Positions 15,450 through 24,845 of a stretch of DNA of 64,000 bases are shown here, piece after piece. Numbering within the stretch: the stretch's first letter is position 1; every line of letters starts with the position of its first letter. The DNA comes from Nocardioides flavus (ex Wang et al. 2016) (GTDB lineage: Bacteria; Actinomycetota; Actinomycetes; Propionibacteriales; Nocardioidaceae), in assembly GCF_014653115.1 (NCBI RefSeq), contig NZ_BNAD01000004.1, forward strand, positions 248,001-312,000, written 5' to 3'. The notes under the pieces are model-generated. The model saw nothing but the letters and a program-made list of their open reading frames with translations. It made no database searches and was not told the DNA's origin. The position numbers and the translations under genes are program-made.

Positions 15450-16541
15450 GTGAAGCACTCCCACGGCCGCATCGTCGACGTCACCTCCCTGCTCGAGCTC
15501 GACCGGCACCTCGACAGCGGTGCGACGTCGCTGGCCGGGTGGCGGGTGGTCGGGCTCGACCTCACCGCGCGCGGGCCCGCGCTCCTGCAGCGCTCGCTGC
15601 GCCAGGCGCTCTTCCTCGGGTGCGAGTTCGCCGAGGGGGACGACGAAGCCGTACGCCGGGCCGGCGCGATGGTGCTCCACGAGATCCCCGGCGTCCCGGT
15701 CGACCCCTACCGCGCCACGCTCTACTCCCCCGGCGACCTCTACGACGCGCCCCGCTACGAGGACAGCCTGGACGCGCAGGCGTACGCGTGGTCGCGCCGT
15801 GGCAGCAGTCCCGACGACACGCTGGCGATGGCGCTGCACGACCACCAGGTCGACGCCGCGCTCGCCGCCTGGGTGGCGGGACGCGACCTGGTCGGCGTGA
15901 TGGGCGGCCACGCGCTCGAGCGCGGGGCCCCGGCGTACGCCGATGCGGCGCGCCTCGGGCACGCCCTCGCCGGTCGCCTGACGGTCGCGACGGGTGGCGG
16001 GCCGGGCGCGATGGAGGCGGCCAACCTCGGGGCGTACGTCCCCGCCGCGCACCACCTCGACGCCGCGCTGGCGCGGCTGGCCGAGGTGCCGTCGTTCACC
16101 CCGGACGTGGGCGCGTGGGCGCACGTCGCGCTCGAGGTGCTCGGCACGACGGACGGCGGCCGGGAGTCTCTGGGCATCCCGACCTGGCACTACGGGCACG
16201 AGCCGCCCAACGTGTTCGCCACGTCGATCGCCAAGTTCTTCCACAACGCGCCGCGCGAGGCGGTGCTGCTCGAGGTGTGCAACGCCGGGATCGTCTTCCT
16301 GCCCGGCGCTGCAGGGACGGTGCAGGAGGTCTTCCAGGACGCGTGCGAGAACTACTACGCCGACCCGTCGTCGGTGGCGCCGATGGTGCTGGTCGGGCGC
16401 CGCTACTGGACCGAGCAGCTGCCGGTGTGGCCGCTGCTGCGGGCGCTCGCCCGTGACCGGGCGATGGAGGCCTGCGTCCACCTGGTCGACAGCATCGAGG
16501 AGGCCGTCGACGTGGTGGCCGGTGCCGCCACCTCGCGGTAG
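15450..16541 (+). CDS. LOG-family Rossmann-fold protein (lysine decarboxylase-like)
   Basis: 363 residues. It has both LOG/TIGR00730-type motifs: GGGPGAMEAANLGAY (near 177-191) and PGAAGTVQEVFQ (near 286-297, in place of PGGxGTxxE). Family members cleave ribose from nucleoside monophosphates, but this is a longer, divergent member with an extra N-terminal ~110 residues, so the substrate is unsure. Start GTG 15450 has TAGGTT six bases upstream and no Shine-Dalgarno. Its last 139 bp overlap the 3' end of the convergent glycosyltransferase gene. Confidence 0.85.
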   Translation: MKHSHGRIVDVTSLLELDRHLDSGATSLAGWRVVGLDLTARGPALLQRSLRQALFLGCEFAEGDDEAVRRAGAMVLHEIPGVPVDPYRATLYSPGDLYDAPRYEDSLDAQAYAWSRRGSSPDDTLAMALHDHQVDAALAAWVAGRDLVGVMGGHALERGAPAYADAARLGHALAGRLTVATGGGPGAMEAANLGAYVPAAHHLDAALARLAEVPSFTPDVGAWAHVALEVLGTTDGGRESLGIPTWHYGHEPPNVFATSIAKFFHNAPREAVLLEVCNAGIVFLPGAAGTVQEVFQDACENYYADPSSVAPMVLVGRRYWTEQLPVWPLLRALARDRAMEACVHLVDSIEEAVDVVAGAATSR

Positions 16542-17701
16542 TGGCGCACCAGCAGCTCGTTGACCGCGCTCCACGTCCGGTCGCGCACGCTGTGGCGGGC
16601 CGCGATCGCCATCCGGCGCCGCAGCACCGGTTGCCCCACCAGCCGCTCGACGTGCGCGGCCAGCTCACGGCCGTCGCCCGGTTCGTACAGCCAGCCGGCG
16701 ACGGCGTGGTCCACGACGTCGATCGGCCCGCCCGCACGCGGCGCCACCACCGGCACCCCGCTCGCGAGGGCCTCCTGGGCGGACTGGCAGTAGGTCTCGT
16801 GCCGGCCGGTGTGCACGAAGACGTCGAGGGTGGCGTACGCCCGGGCGAGCTCGTCGCCGTGCAGCACGCCCAGGAACGCCGCCTGCGGCAGCAGCGCCCG
16901 CAGCCGCGCCTCCTCCGGCCCACCCCCGACCAGCACCAGCCGCACTCCGGGCACCCGGTCGACGTGCGCGAGCAGCTCGAGCTCCTTCTCCGCCGCCAGC
17001 CGCCCGACGTACCCGACGAGCACCTCGCCGCGGGGTGCGAGCTCGGCGTGCAGCGACTCGTCGCGCCTGGCGGGCGTGAAGAGGACCTGGTCCACCCCGC
17101 GCGGCCAGCGGGCGACGTCGTCGACCCCGAGCCGGGCGAGCTGGTCGATGCTCGCCGTCGACGGGGCGAGGGTGCGGTCGACGCCGAGGTGGATCCGGCG
17201 CGTCAGCGCCTCCATCGCGCGAGCGCCGCCGGGTACCGCGTAGCGCTCGGCGAACCCGACCAGGTCGGTCTGGTAGACCGCCACGGTGGGGATGCCGAGC
17301 GAGCGTGCCGCCCGCGCGGCCTGGTGGCCGAGGGTGGCCGGTGACGCGATGTGCACCACGTCGGGACGGAACCGCTCCATCGTGGCGCGCAGGCGCCGGC
17401 GCGTCTCCAACCCGATGCGGAAGTCGGCGTAGAACGGCAGGTTCGTCCCGCGGGCGCGGGTGACCGGGAAGCCGGCGTACGTCCCGGGGCCGGTGGGTGC
17501 GACCAGCTCGGCCGCGTGCCCCTCGGCGGCGAGGTGCTCGAGCACCCGTCGGACCGAGTTGGTGACGCCGTTGACCTGGGGCAGGAAGGACTCGGTGACG
17601 ACCAGGACACGGAGCCGGGGATCGCCCGCACGGGCGACCGGGAGGGTGAGGAGGGTGGCCGGTGCGGTGCGGCTGTGACGCCGCCTCTGGAGCAGGTCCA
17701 T
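16403..17701 (-). CDS. GT4 glycosyltransferase (MgtA/PimB-like mannosyltransferase)
   Basis: 432 residues. It opens with a variable stretch, then RVLVVTESFLPQVNGVTNSVRRVLEHL, the acceptor loop of GT4 enzymes of the GlcA-DAG/PIM mannosyltransferase type. The C-terminal GT-B domain has VGYVGRLAAEKELELL (near 240) and the EX7E motif HETYCQSAQEALASGVPVVAP. It probably adds mannose to a glycolipid at the membrane. The natural end of the family is near residue 393 (HYREVAAPA); the last ~40 residues are antisense to the LOG gene and probably lie beyond a lost stop codon. Start ATG 17701 has TAGCGT seven bases upstream. Confidence 0.88.
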   Translation of the reverse strand: MDLLQRRRHSRTAPATLLTLPVARAGDPRLRVLVVTESFLPQVNGVTNSVRRVLEHLAAEGHAAELVAPTGPGTYAGFPVTRARGTNLPFYADFRIGLETRRRLRATMERFRPDVVHIASPATLGHQAARAARSLGIPTVAVYQTDLVGFAERYAVPGGARAMEALTRRIHLGVDRTLAPSTASIDQLARLGVDDVARWPRGVDQVLFTPARRDESLHAELAPRGEVLVGYVGRLAAEKELELLAHVDRVPGVRLVLVGGGPEEARLRALLPQAAFLGVLHGDELARAYATLDVFVHTGRHETYCQSAQEALASGVPVVAPRAGGPIDVVDHAVAGWLYEPGDGRELAAHVERLVGQPVLRRRMAIAARHSVRDRTWSAVNELLVRHYREVAAPATTSTASSMLSTRWTQASIARSRASARSSGHTGSCSVQ

Positions 17702-17797
17702 GTGCGGGACGCTAGGAAGCGTGCCGCAACGGACGGCGCGGTCCGTACGACCGACACGTGAACGATGCCCGACGGCGCGGGTGCGGGGACGGGGGCG

Positions 17798-18934
17798 CTA
17801 CTCCTTGGCGGCCAGCTGCCCGCAGGCGCCGTCGATCTCCCGGCCGCGGGTGTCGCGGACGGTCGTCGGGATGCCCTTGGCCTCGAGCCGGCGGACGAAC
17901 TCACGCTCGTCGGCCGGGTCGGAGGCGGTCCACTTCGACCCCTCGATCGGGTTGAGCGGGATCAGGTTGACGTGCACCCACCCCCAGTCGCCGTAGGAGT
18001 TGAGCACGTCGGCCAGGAGGTCGGCGCGGTGCGCCTGGTCGTTGATGCCGCGCATCATGGCGTACTCGATGGAGACGCGGCGCTTGGTCTTCGCGGCGTA
18101 GTTCCAGGCGGCCTCGACGGTCTCGGCGACCGAGAAGCGGGTGTTGATGGGCACCAGCTCGTTGCGCAGCTCGTCGTCGGGCGCGTGCAGGCTCAGCGCG
18201 AGGGTGACCGGGATGCCCTCGTCGGCGAGCTGGTTGATCCGCGGCACCAGGCCGACGGTGGAGACCGTCACGCCGCGCGCGCTCATCCCGAGGCCGGCCG
18301 GGGACGGATCGGTGAGCCGGCGTACGGCTCCGATGACCGCCTTGTAGTTGGCGAGGGGTTCGCCCATCCCCATGAACACGACGTTGGACACGCGACCCGG
18401 ACCGCCAGGAACCTCGCCGCGCGCCAGCGAGCGGGCACCGGCGACGACCTGCTCCACGATCTCGGCGGTCGACATGTTGCGCTGCAGGCCGCCCATGCCG
18501 GTGGCGCAGAACGGGCACGCCATCCCGCAGCCGGCCTGGCTCGAGACGCACATGGTGGCGCGATCGGGGTAGCGCATCAGCACGGACTCGACGAGCGCGC
18601 CGTCGAAGAGCTTCCACAGCGTCTTGCGGGTGGTGCCCTTGTCGGCCTCCATCGTGCGCAGCGGCGTCATCAGGTCGGGCAGCAGCGCGGACACGAGGTC
18701 GTCGCGCTGGCCGGCGGGCAGGTCGGTCATCTCCGCCGGGTCGTCGACGAGGCGGGCGAAGTAGTGGTGGGAGAGCTGCTTGGCCCGGAAGCCGGGCAGG
18801 CCCATCTCCTCCAGGCGTGCCTTGCGTCCGCCCTCGTCGAGGTCGGCGAGGTGCGGCGGCGGCTTCTTGCGGCCACGCGGCTCGTCCATCACGAGGGGGA
18901 GGGTCTTGATCGGCTGCTGAGTCGGGTCGGTCAT
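17798..18934 (-). CDS. rlmN: 23S rRNA (adenine2503-C2)-methyltransferase
   Basis: 378 residues. It is a radical-SAM enzyme that methylates A2503 of 23S rRNA and A37 of some tRNAs. The cluster motif CxxxCxxC is in [20 protein letters not shown], followed by [13 protein letters not shown] [15 protein letters not shown]-terminal cysteine for the covalent intermediate is in [10 protein letters not shown]. Start ATG 18934 is favoured over ATG 18964 because GGGAGG lies ten bases upstream. Confidence 0.96.
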   Translation of the reverse strand: MTDPTQQPIKTLPLVMDEPRGRKKPPPHLADLDEGGRKARLEEMGLPGFRAKQLSHHYFARLVDDPAEMTDLPAGQRDDLVSALLPDLMTPLRTMEADKGTTRKTLWKLFDGALVESVLMRYPDRATMCVSSQAGCGMACPFCATGMGGLQRNMSTAEIVEQVVAGARSLARGEVPGGPGRVSNVVFMGMGEPLANYKAVIGAVRRLTDPSPAGLGMSARGVTVSTVGLVPRINQLADEGIPVTLALSLHAPDDELRNELVPINTRFSVAETVEAAWNYAAKTKRRVSIEYAMMRGINDQAHRADLLADVLNSYGDWGWVHVNLIPLNPIEGSKWTASDPADEREFVRRLEAKGIPTTVRDTRGREIDGACGQLAAKE

Positions 18935-18981
18935 CGCCCCCGATCCTCCCATCCCGGCGGGCACCGCGGCGAGTCAGCGCG

Positions 18982-19329
18982 TCAGGCGTCGACCATGAAG
19001 TAGAGCACCAGCGAGGCCACGCCCAGCACGACGAGGGCCGTCACGACCATCCCGACGAACATGAACTGGGCGAAGCGCCGGGTCTTGCGCGCGACCAGCA
19101 TGCCGATCGGCAGGACCAGCGCGACCAGCACGAACGGGAACAGCCTCTCGGCGGTCTCGTAGGGGAACAGCAGCCGCAGGATGCCCGCGAAAGCCCCTGG
19201 CAGCGCGGTGACGAAGAGCATCCCGGCGAAGAAGCCGGTGATGCCGGCGAACGTCGGGTGGCTGTGGTGCCACCACTCGAAGTGACGCTCCTGCGGGAGC
19301 TCGTCCTGCTGGGCCTGGTGCGTGTCCAC
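18982..19329 (-). CDS. Small conserved membrane protein
   Basis: 115 residues. The N-terminal ~25 are polar and histidine rich (HFEWWHHSHP). Three hydrophobic segments follow (about 27-51, 61-78 and 88-110) with a short basic loop ARKTRRFAQ, so it is an inner-membrane protein. There is no known domain. It lies between rlmN and cdsA on the same strand. Start GTG 19329 has TAGGCT six bases upstream and no Shine-Dalgarno, suggesting its own leaderless transcript. Confidence 0.75.
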   Translation of the reverse strand: MDTHQAQQDELPQERHFEWWHHSHPTFAGITGFFAGMLFVTALPGAFAGILRLLFPYETAERLFPFVLVALVLPIGMLVARKTRRFAQFMFVGMVVTALVVLGVASLVLYFMVDA

Positions 19330-19402
19330 CCGGTCAGCCTAGGCGCTCGGCGACGCAGGGCGACGTGTGGCACGCGGCGACCGGCAGTCCGGCTGCCGCT
19401 CG

Positions 19403-20302
19403 TCAGAAGACGAGGTAGTAGAGGATCAGCCAGATCGGCGCGACGGTGGCGAGCAGCGAGTCCAGACGGTCCATCAGGCCGCCGTGACCGGGGATCACGT
19501 GACTCATGTCCTTGATCCCGAGGTCGCGCTTGATGACCGACTCGCACAGGTCGCCCAGCGTCGCCATCACCGCGGCGATCACGCCAAGGAGGACCCCGAC
19601 CCACCAGTCGCCGCCCAGGAACGAGGTCACCAGCCAGACGCCGACGGCGGTGGTGGCGACCATCGAGCCCGCGAAGCCCTCCCACGACTTCTTCGGCGAG
19701 ATCACGGGGGCCATCGGATGCTTGCCGAACAGGACGCCGGCGACGTAGCCGCCGGTGTCGGAGGCCACCGTGATGGCGATGAAGGTGACCACGCCCCGCA
19801 TGCCGGGGTCGTCGACGTCGAGGCCCAGGACCGGCGCCGTCCCGCCCTCACCGAGCAGCAGCGCGACGAAGGAGGCGAGGAACGGCACGTAGACGAGGGT
19901 GAAGACGGAGGCGGTCGCGTTCCTGACGTAGCCGTCCACGCCGCGGCGCAGCAGCCAGAGCATGATCACGAGCGCCGTCACGGCCGTCGCGGTGACCAGC
20001 GCCGGCGCACCCCACACGTAGGCGACGACCACCATCACGACGCCGCCGAGCATCAGGGGCTGCTCGGGGATGTCGATGCCCTTGGCCGACAGCCCCCGGT
20101 GCAGCTCCCACACGGCGACGACCACGGCGATCGCGACGATGCCCATGAAGGCGGGCTTCCAGAACAGCAGCGACAGCAGGATCGCCGCGACCAGCACGAC
20201 GGCAGAGATGACGGCTGCGCGCAGGTCCCGCCCGGCGCGGCCGTGGTCCTTCGGCGCCGGGGGCTCGGGAGCCGGCGCCGCCGGCGGTTCGGGTGTGGTC
20301 AT
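19403..20302 (-). CDS. cdsA: Phosphatidate cytidylyltransferase
   Basis: 299 residues. It makes CDP-diacylglycerol from CTP and phosphatidic acid for phospholipid synthesis in the membrane. The family signature is present: SDTGGYVAGVLFGKHPMAPVISPKKSWEG lies near 198-226 and GDLCESVIKRDLGIKD near 250-265, with HGGLMDRLDS following. There are about eight membrane segments and a proline/alanine rich N-terminal tail of ~25 residues. It lies 11 bp after frr, in a frr-cdsA pair as in other actinobacteria. Confidence 0.95.
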   Translation of the reverse strand: MTTPEPPAAPAPEPPAPKDHGRAGRDLRAAVISAVVLVAAILLSLLFWKPAFMGIVAIAVVVAVWELHRGLSAKGIDIPEQPLMLGGVVMVVVAYVWGAPALVTATAVTALVIMLWLLRRGVDGYVRNATASVFTLVYVPFLASFVALLLGEGGTAPVLGLDVDDPGMRGVVTFIAITVASDTGGYVAGVLFGKHPMAPVISPKKSWEGFAGSMVATTAVGVWLVTSFLGGDWWVGVLLGVIAAVMATLGDLCESVIKRDLGIKDMSHVIPGHGGLMDRLDSLLATVAPIWLILYYLVF

Positions 20303-20313
20303 CGAAGGGGTGC

Positions 20314-20871
20314 TCAGACCTCGAGCAGCTCGGCTTCCTTGTGCTTGAGGAGCTCGTCGATCTTGTCGGTGTGGGTCTTGGTGAGGGCGTCGAGGCGCTT
20401 CTCCGCGCCGGTGACGTCGTCCTTGCCGACCTCGCCGTCCTTCTCGAGCTTCTCCAGGGCCTGCTTGGCGGTGCGGCGCACGTTGCGCACGGACACGCGG
20501 CCGTCCTCTGCCTTCGCCTTGGCGAGCTTGATGAACTCCTTGCGGCGCTCCTCGGTCAGCTCGGGGAACACGCAGCGCAGGACCTTGCCGTCGTTGGCCG
20601 GGTTGACCCCGAGGTCGGAGTCGCGGATGGACTTCTCGATCGCGGTCATCGCGCCGATGTCGAAGGGCTGGATCAAGATGGTGCGCGCGTCCTGCGAGGT
20701 GAAGCTCGCGAGCTGCTGCAGGGGCGTCTGCGTGCCGTAGTAGTCAGCGGTGATCTTGGCGAACATGGCCGGGTTGGCGCGCCCGGCGCGGATGGCGGCG
20801 AACTCCTCGCGGGTCGCCTCGACCGACTTGCCCATCTTGGCGTCGGCATCGTTCATGACGTCGTTGATCAC
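20314..20871 (-). CDS. frr: Ribosome recycling factor
   Basis: 185 residues, the standard RRF length. It splits post-termination ribosomes together with EF-G. The sequence shows the conserved RAGRANPAMFAKITADYYGTQTPLQQLA and the C-terminal RRTAKQALEKLEKDGEVGKDDV. Start GTG 20871 follows a GAGAGAG purine stretch. It is separated from pyrH by ~100 bp of short tandem repeats. Confidence 0.97.
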   Translation of the reverse strand: MINDVMNDADAKMGKSVEATREEFAAIRAGRANPAMFAKITADYYGTQTPLQQLASFTSQDARTILIQPFDIGAMTAIEKSIRDSDLGVNPANDGKVLRCVFPELTEERRKEFIKLAKAKAEDGRVSVRNVRRTAKQALEKLEKDGEVGKDDVTGAEKRLDALTKTHTDKIDELLKHKEAELLEV

Positions 20872-20899
20872 GGTTGCTCTCTCTCGTCGTACGTCCCGG

Positions 20900-20957
20900 G
20901 TGCGGGCGTGGTGCGGGCGTGGTGCGGCCTGGTTCGGGTGGTCCGGGTGGTCCGGGT
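20900..20957. repeat. Short tandem repeats between pyrH and frr
   Basis: Two different units follow one another: GTGCGGGCGTG twice (20900-20910, 20911-20921, then a partial copy), then GGTYCGGGT three times (931-939, 940-948, 949-957). They fill most of the pyrH-frr spacer. They may be slippage-generated and could affect read-through between the two genes. Confidence 0.6.
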
Positions 20958-20972
20958 GGTCGCCGGGCCCGA

Positions 20973-21686
20973 TCAGGCCGAGCTGCTGACCAGCGTGCCA
21001 ATCTTCTCACCCCGCACGGCGCGCACGATGGTGCCCGGCGTGGAGAGGTTGAAGAAGACCATGTCCATCTTGTTGTCGCGGGCCATCGCGATGCCCGTCG
21101 CGTCGGCGACCTTGAGGTCGCGGGCGAGGTACTCGTCGTAGGTCAGCTGGTCGAACTTGACCGCGTCGGGGTTCGTCTTGGGGTCGGAGTCGTAGACGCC
21201 GTCCACGCCCTGCTTGCCCATCAGGATGACCTCGCAGCGGGTCTCGAGGGCCCGCTGGGCCGCGACGGTGTCGGTGGAGAAGAACGGCATGCCGGCGCCG
21301 GCGCCGAAGATCACGACGCGGCCCTTCTCCATGTGCCGGATCGCGCGGCGCGGGATGTAGGGCTCGGCGACCTGCCCCATCGTGATGGCGGTCTGAACGC
21401 GCGTCTCGACACCGTGCTTCTCGATGAGGTCCTGGAGCGCCAGGCAGTTCATCACGGTGCCGAGCATGCCCATGTAGTCCGCGCGGGCGCGCTCCATGCC
21501 GCGCTGCTGCAGCTCGGCGCCGCGGAAGAAGTTGCCACCGCCGACGACGATGGCGATCTGCACGCCCGACTTGGCGACCTCGGCCACCTCCCCGGCGAGC
21601 GCGTTGATCACGTCGAGGTCCAACCCCACCTCGCCTCCGCCGAACACTTCACCGGAGAGCTTGAGCAGGACTCGCTTGTACGCCAC
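20973..21686 (-). CDS. pyrH: UMP kinase
   Basis: 237 residues. It phosphorylates UMP to UDP, as a hexamer in the cytoplasm. The amino-acid-kinase-fold start is [15 protein letters not shown], the glycine loop is [11 protein letters not shown], and SAITMG-like [20 protein letters not shown] and the later [26 protein letters not shown] are as in other UMP kinases. Start GTG 21686 has AAGGGG six bases upstream. A TAGGTT hexamer at 21722-21727 may be its own -10, since a terminator separates it from tsf. Confidence 0.97.
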   Translation of the reverse strand: MAYKRVLLKLSGEVFGGGEVGLDLDVINALAGEVAEVAKSGVQIAIVVGGGNFFRGAELQQRGMERARADYMGMLGTVMNCLALQDLIEKHGVETRVQTAITMGQVAEPYIPRRAIRHMEKGRVVIFGAGAGMPFFSTDTVAAQRALETRCEVILMGKQGVDGVYDSDPKTNPDAVKFDQLTYDEYLARDLKVADATGIAMARDNKMDMVFFNLSTPGTIVRAVRGEKIGTLVSSSA

Positions 21687-21782
21687 GTGGATCCCCTTCG
21701 CGCGCTGGGTGGGTCAGCCGAAACCTACCGGCCCGTGGTGCCGGGGGTCGAACCCGCACCCGTCGGCCTGTGCCCCGGGACG

Positions 21783-21822
21783 CGACGAGGGGCCGTACGC
21801 CGTGGCGTACGACCCCTCGTCG
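21783..21822 (-). terminator. Hairpin terminator downstream of tsf
   Basis: The stem of up to 19 bp (21783-21801 with 21804-21822, one C-A mismatch) is 22 bases past the tsf stop. It should end the rpsB-tsf transcript before pyrH. Confidence 0.7.
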
Positions 21823-21843
21823 GTGATCAGGTGGAGCGTGGCG

Positions 21844-22656
21844 TCAGGCGCCGACCTCGAAACGGGCGAACCGCTTCACGGTGGTGCCGGCCTCGTCCAG
21901 GACGGCCTTGACCGACTTCTTGGACTCGGTGACCGACTCCTGCTCGAGCAGGACGATCTCCTTGAAGAAGCCACCGAGGCGACCCTCGACGATCTTGGCG
22001 ATCGCCTGCTCGGGCTTGCCCTCCTCGCGGGTCTTCTGCTCGGCGATCGAGCGCTCGGACTCCACGACGTCGGCCGGGACCTCGTCGCGGGTGAGGTACT
22101 GGGCCTTCATGGCCGCGATCTGCATCGCAGCGCCGCGGGCAGCCGCCTCGTCACCCTCGAACTCCACCAGCACGCCCACGGCGGGGGGCAGGTCGGCGGC
22201 ACGCTTGTGCATGTAGGTGACGGTGGTGCCCTCGAAGTAGGCGACCTCGCCCAGCTCGATCTTCTCGCCGATGGTGATGGCCAGGTCCTCCACGACCTCG
22301 CCGACGGTCTTGCCGTCGAGCTCGGCGGCCTTGAGGGCAGCGGTGTCGGTGGCCTTCACCTGGTCGGCCACCTCGGCGATCTGCTGCGCCTTGGCGATGA
22401 AGTCCTCGTTCTTGGCGACGAAGTCGGTCTCGCTCTTGAGCTCGACCAGCGCGTTGCCGGCAGTGGCGACGAGACCGGCGGCGGTCTCGCGCTCGGCGCC
22501 GCGGGCGGCGGCCTTGGCGGCGCCCTTGACGCGGAGCAGCTCGACGGCCTTGTCGAAGTCGCCGTCCGTCTCGGTCAGCGCCTTCTTGCAGTCCATCATC
22601 CCGGCCTGGGTCAGCTCACGGAGCTTCTTGACGTCGGCAGCGGTGAAGTTGGCCAT
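21844..22656 (-). CDS. tsf: Elongation factor Ts
   Basis: 270 residues. It is the nucleotide exchange factor for EF-Tu. The N-terminal UBA-like part [27 protein letters not shown] and the core signature [15 protein letters not shown] are clear. It follows rpsB, as in most bacteria. ATG 22656 is preceded by GAAGGAAG. It has one core subdomain repeat as in other actinobacteria. Confidence 0.98.
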   Translation of the reverse strand: MANFTAADVKKLRELTQAGMMDCKKALTETDGDFDKAVELLRVKGAAKAAARGAERETAAGLVATAGNALVELKSETDFVAKNEDFIAKAQQIAEVADQVKATDTAALKAAELDGKTVGEVVEDLAITIGEKIELGEVAYFEGTTVTYMHKRAADLPPAVGVLVEFEGDEAAARGAAMQIAAMKAQYLTRDEVPADVVESERSIAEQKTREEGKPEQAIAKIVEGRLGGFFKEIVLLEQESVTESKKSVKAVLDEAGTTVKRFARFEVGA

Positions 22657-22691
22657 GGTCCTTCTTCCTTCGATCCAGAGGGAGTTCTGCG

Positions 22692-22710
22692 TCCGGCTCC
22701 ACGAGCCGGA
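22692..22710 (-). other. Small hairpin in the rpsB-tsf spacer
   Basis: TCCGGCTC and GAGCCGGA form an 8-bp stem with a CAC loop, 36 bases before tsf. With the larger hairpin at 22731-22760 it may tune how much tsf is made relative to rpsB. Confidence 0.4.
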
Positions 22711-22730
22711 GCGGTGGGACGACACGGGGT

Positions 22731-22760
22731 GCCGGCCGCGGACCGGGGTCCGCGGCCGGC
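22731..22760 (-). terminator. Hairpin (attenuator/terminator) after rpsB
   Basis: A perfect 14-bp GC-rich arm pair (22731-22744 with 22747-22760) begins eight bases past the rpsB stop. Because tsf follows, it probably acts as a partial terminator. Confidence 0.6.
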
Positions 22761-22768
22761 GTACCGGG

Positions 22769-23728
22769 TCAGTCCTGCTTGGCGGCCTCGGCCTCGGCGG
22801 CGGGCGCCTCGTCGGCAGGAGCCTCGGCGGGGGCGTCGGTCGCAGCCTCGGCGGCGGCCTCGGCCTGCGGGGCCTCCGCAGCGGCACCGGTGGCCTCGGA
22901 GGCCGGGGTCTCGGCGGCGGCGTCGCCGGTGGCGGCAGCGGCCGTCTTCTCGGCGTCACCCTGCAGGAGCTCGCGCTCCCACTCGGCGAGGGGCTCCTCG
23001 GCGCCGACGGTCTCGTCGCCCTCGGTGGCCTTCGCGCCGGAACGGGCCACGAGGCCCTCGGCGACGGCGTCGGCGACCACGCGGGTCAGCAGGCCGACCG
23101 CGCGGATGGCGTCGTCGTTGCCCGGGATCGGGAAGTCGACGAGGTCGGGGTCGCAGTTGGAGTCGAGGATGCCGATGATCGGGATCCGGAGCTTGCGCGC
23201 CTCCTCGACGGCCAGGTGCTCCTTGTTGGTGTCGACGATCCACACCGCGGAGGGGACCTTGGACATCTCGCGGATGCCGCCGAGGGTCTTCTCGAGCTTG
23301 GCGTGCTCCCGCTTCATCTGCAGGAGCTCCTTCTTGGTGCGACCCGAACCGGCGACGGTGTCGAAGTCGACGTCGTCGAGCTCCTTGAGGCGGTTGATCC
23401 GCTGGTGCACGGTCTGGAAGTTGGTGAGCATGCCGCCCAGCCAGCGCTGGTTGACGTAGGGCATCCCGACGCGCGTCGCCTGCTCGGCGATGGCCTCCTG
23501 GGCCTGCTTCTTGGTGCCGACGAACATGATGACGCCGCCCTTGGCGACGGTCTCCTTGACGAAGGCGTACGAGCGGTCGATGTAGGCGAGCGACTGCTGC
23601 AGGTCGATGATGTAGATGCCGTTGCGCTCGGTCATGATGAAGCGCTTCATCTTGGGGTTCCAGCGACGGGTCTGGTGACCGAAGTGGACGCCGCTCTCGA
23701 GCAGCTGGCGCATGGTGACGACTGCCAT
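22769..23728 (-). CDS. rpsB: 30S ribosomal protein S2 with Ala/Glu-rich C-terminal tail
   Basis: 319 residues. The S2 core (1-~235) is standard: [61 protein letters not shown]. From about residue 240 an alanine- and glutamate-rich tail of ~75 residues follows, ending AEAEAAKQD. Long low-complexity tails of S2 occur in several actinobacteria. ATG 23728 has CAGGAG upstream. The 5' region up to the divergent M23 gene is 432 bp long and should hold the promoter and leader. Confidence 0.98.
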   Translation of the reverse strand: MAVVTMRQLLESGVHFGHQTRRWNPKMKRFIMTERNGIYIIDLQQSLAYIDRSYAFVKETVAKGGVIMFVGTKKQAQEAIAEQATRVGMPYVNQRWLGGMLTNFQTVHQRINRLKELDDVDFDTVAGSGRTKKELLQMKREHAKLEKTLGGIREMSKVPSAVWIVDTNKEHLAVEEARKLRIPIIGILDSNCDPDLVDFPIPGNDDAIRAVGLLTRVVADAVAEGLVARSGAKATEGDETVGAEEPLAEWERELLQGDAEKTAAAATGDAAAETPASEATGAAAEAPQAEAAAEAATDAPAEAPADEAPAAEAEAAKQD

Positions 23729-24160
23729 GGGTTCTCCTGTTGTTGCGGAGCACGCTCACCGATGTGCCCGACCTTGAGACAGACCGGACCGGGAGTGTTG
23801 CTCCTGTTGTCTTCAGTTGCTGCGCCCGACGGGTGCCGGGTGCCCTGACGCCCACACGCCGGTCCGATCCGCACCGATGGAGCTGGCGGGAACTGAGGAC
23901 CGACGCCCACGGATGGTCCGGAACCAGGGATGCATTCCGACGCGGTCTGCGAGCGTGCGAAGTCAGTCCGGGTGGACTGCTCCGCACATCGTAGGCCCTC
24001 GGTTCCTGCACGGGCGAATCCGTGTGGGACCAGTGTCACAAGGGTCGCGGCGCCCGGATCCGCGGCCACGGAGCGTCCACAGCCCCACACGCCGCGGCGT
24101 CGTCCACAGGAACGTCGAGCGTACGTCGCGACGAGCACGTGTTCGGGCGACGATCGGCCG
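23729..24160. promoter_or_regulatory. Divergent intergenic region rpsB / M23 peptidase (432 bp)
   Basis: I see no credible gene here. On the minus strand, TACGAT (23988-23993) is a possible -10 for rpsB, giving a leader of ~255 bases. A small hairpin (GGGAG with CTCCC, around 23790-23805) lies in that leader. To the right, GACGAT six bases before ATG 24161 may be a weak leaderless -10 for the M23 gene. No r-protein-binding structure could be assigned. Confidence 0.35.
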
Positions 24161-24754
24161 ATGCGTACCCCTGTCACGAGCCTCGTGGTCGCCGCCCTCC
24201 CGTGCCTGCTCCAGGCCCTTCTCCTGGGTCCGGTCGCCGCCGCCTCCTCGTCCGCCGGGGACGGCACGTGGCCGCTGATCCCCGAGCCGGACGTGGTCCG
24301 CGGCTTCGAGCCGCCCCCGCACCCGTACGCCTCCGGCCACCGCGGCGCCGACCTCGCCGGCTCGCCGGGCCAGGCGGTGCGCGCTGCCCTGCCGGGGACG
24401 GTCGGCTTCGCGGGTTCGATCGGCGGCAAGCTCGTCGTGACGGTCCTGCACGGTGGCCGGCGCACGACCTACGAGCCGGTCGTGGCCTCCGTCGCGCGCG
24501 GAGAGGCCGTGGTCGCGGGCGAGGTCCTCGGCCGGCTCGTGGTCACCGACAGCCACTGCTTCCCGGCGGCGTGCCTGCACTGGGGCCTGATCGTGGGCAG
24601 CGGCGCGGACGAGGAGTACGTCGACCCGCTCACCCTCGTCGGGGGCGGACCCGTCCGGTTGCTGCCGCTCTGGCGCGACGAGCCGGCAGCCCCGCGCCTG
24701 CCCTGGACTCCCCCGCTGTCAGGCTGGCGCCGCCCGGCGGACTGGCTGGTCTGA
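24161..24754 (+). CDS. Secreted M23 (LytM-type) peptidase domain protein
   Basis: 197 residues. It has a signal peptide (MRTPVTSLVVAALPCLLQAL... to AAASS). The M23 domain has the zinc-binding HRGADLAG (His, then Asp) and the LHWGL element (CLHWGLIVG), with SPGQAVRAALPGTVGFAGSIGG between, as in actinobacterial murein-binding M23 proteins next to rpsB (Rv2891 position). It may cleave or only bind peptidoglycan outside the cell. It diverges from rpsB. No good ribosome binding site precedes ATG 24161. Confidence 0.85.
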   Translation: MRTPVTSLVVAALPCLLQALLLGPVAAASSSAGDGTWPLIPEPDVVRGFEPPPHPYASGHRGADLAGSPGQAVRAALPGTVGFAGSIGGKLVVTVLHGGRRTTYEPVVASVARGEAVVAGEVLGRLVVTDSHCFPAACLHWGLIVGSGADEEYVDPLTLVGGGPVRLLPLWRDEPAAPRLPWTPPLSGWRRPADWLV

Positions 24755-24845
24755 TCCCGCTCTCGGTACGAGCCCGTCGCCGCCTCGTCTCTCGAGGGCG
24801 CGGCTCACCCGACCATGATCAGCGGATCCGCTGGCGCCTGTCCGC

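Noticed and set aside
23740..24160. Short frames in the rpsB upstream region.
   Set aside because: None has a ribosome site, a domain or gene-like composition on either strand; treated as intergenic.
24820..24833. Palindrome CAGCGGATCCGCTG between the convergent M23 and xerC genes.
   Set aside because: Possibly a weak two-way terminator, but the short loop-free stem is not enough to call it or an attachment site.
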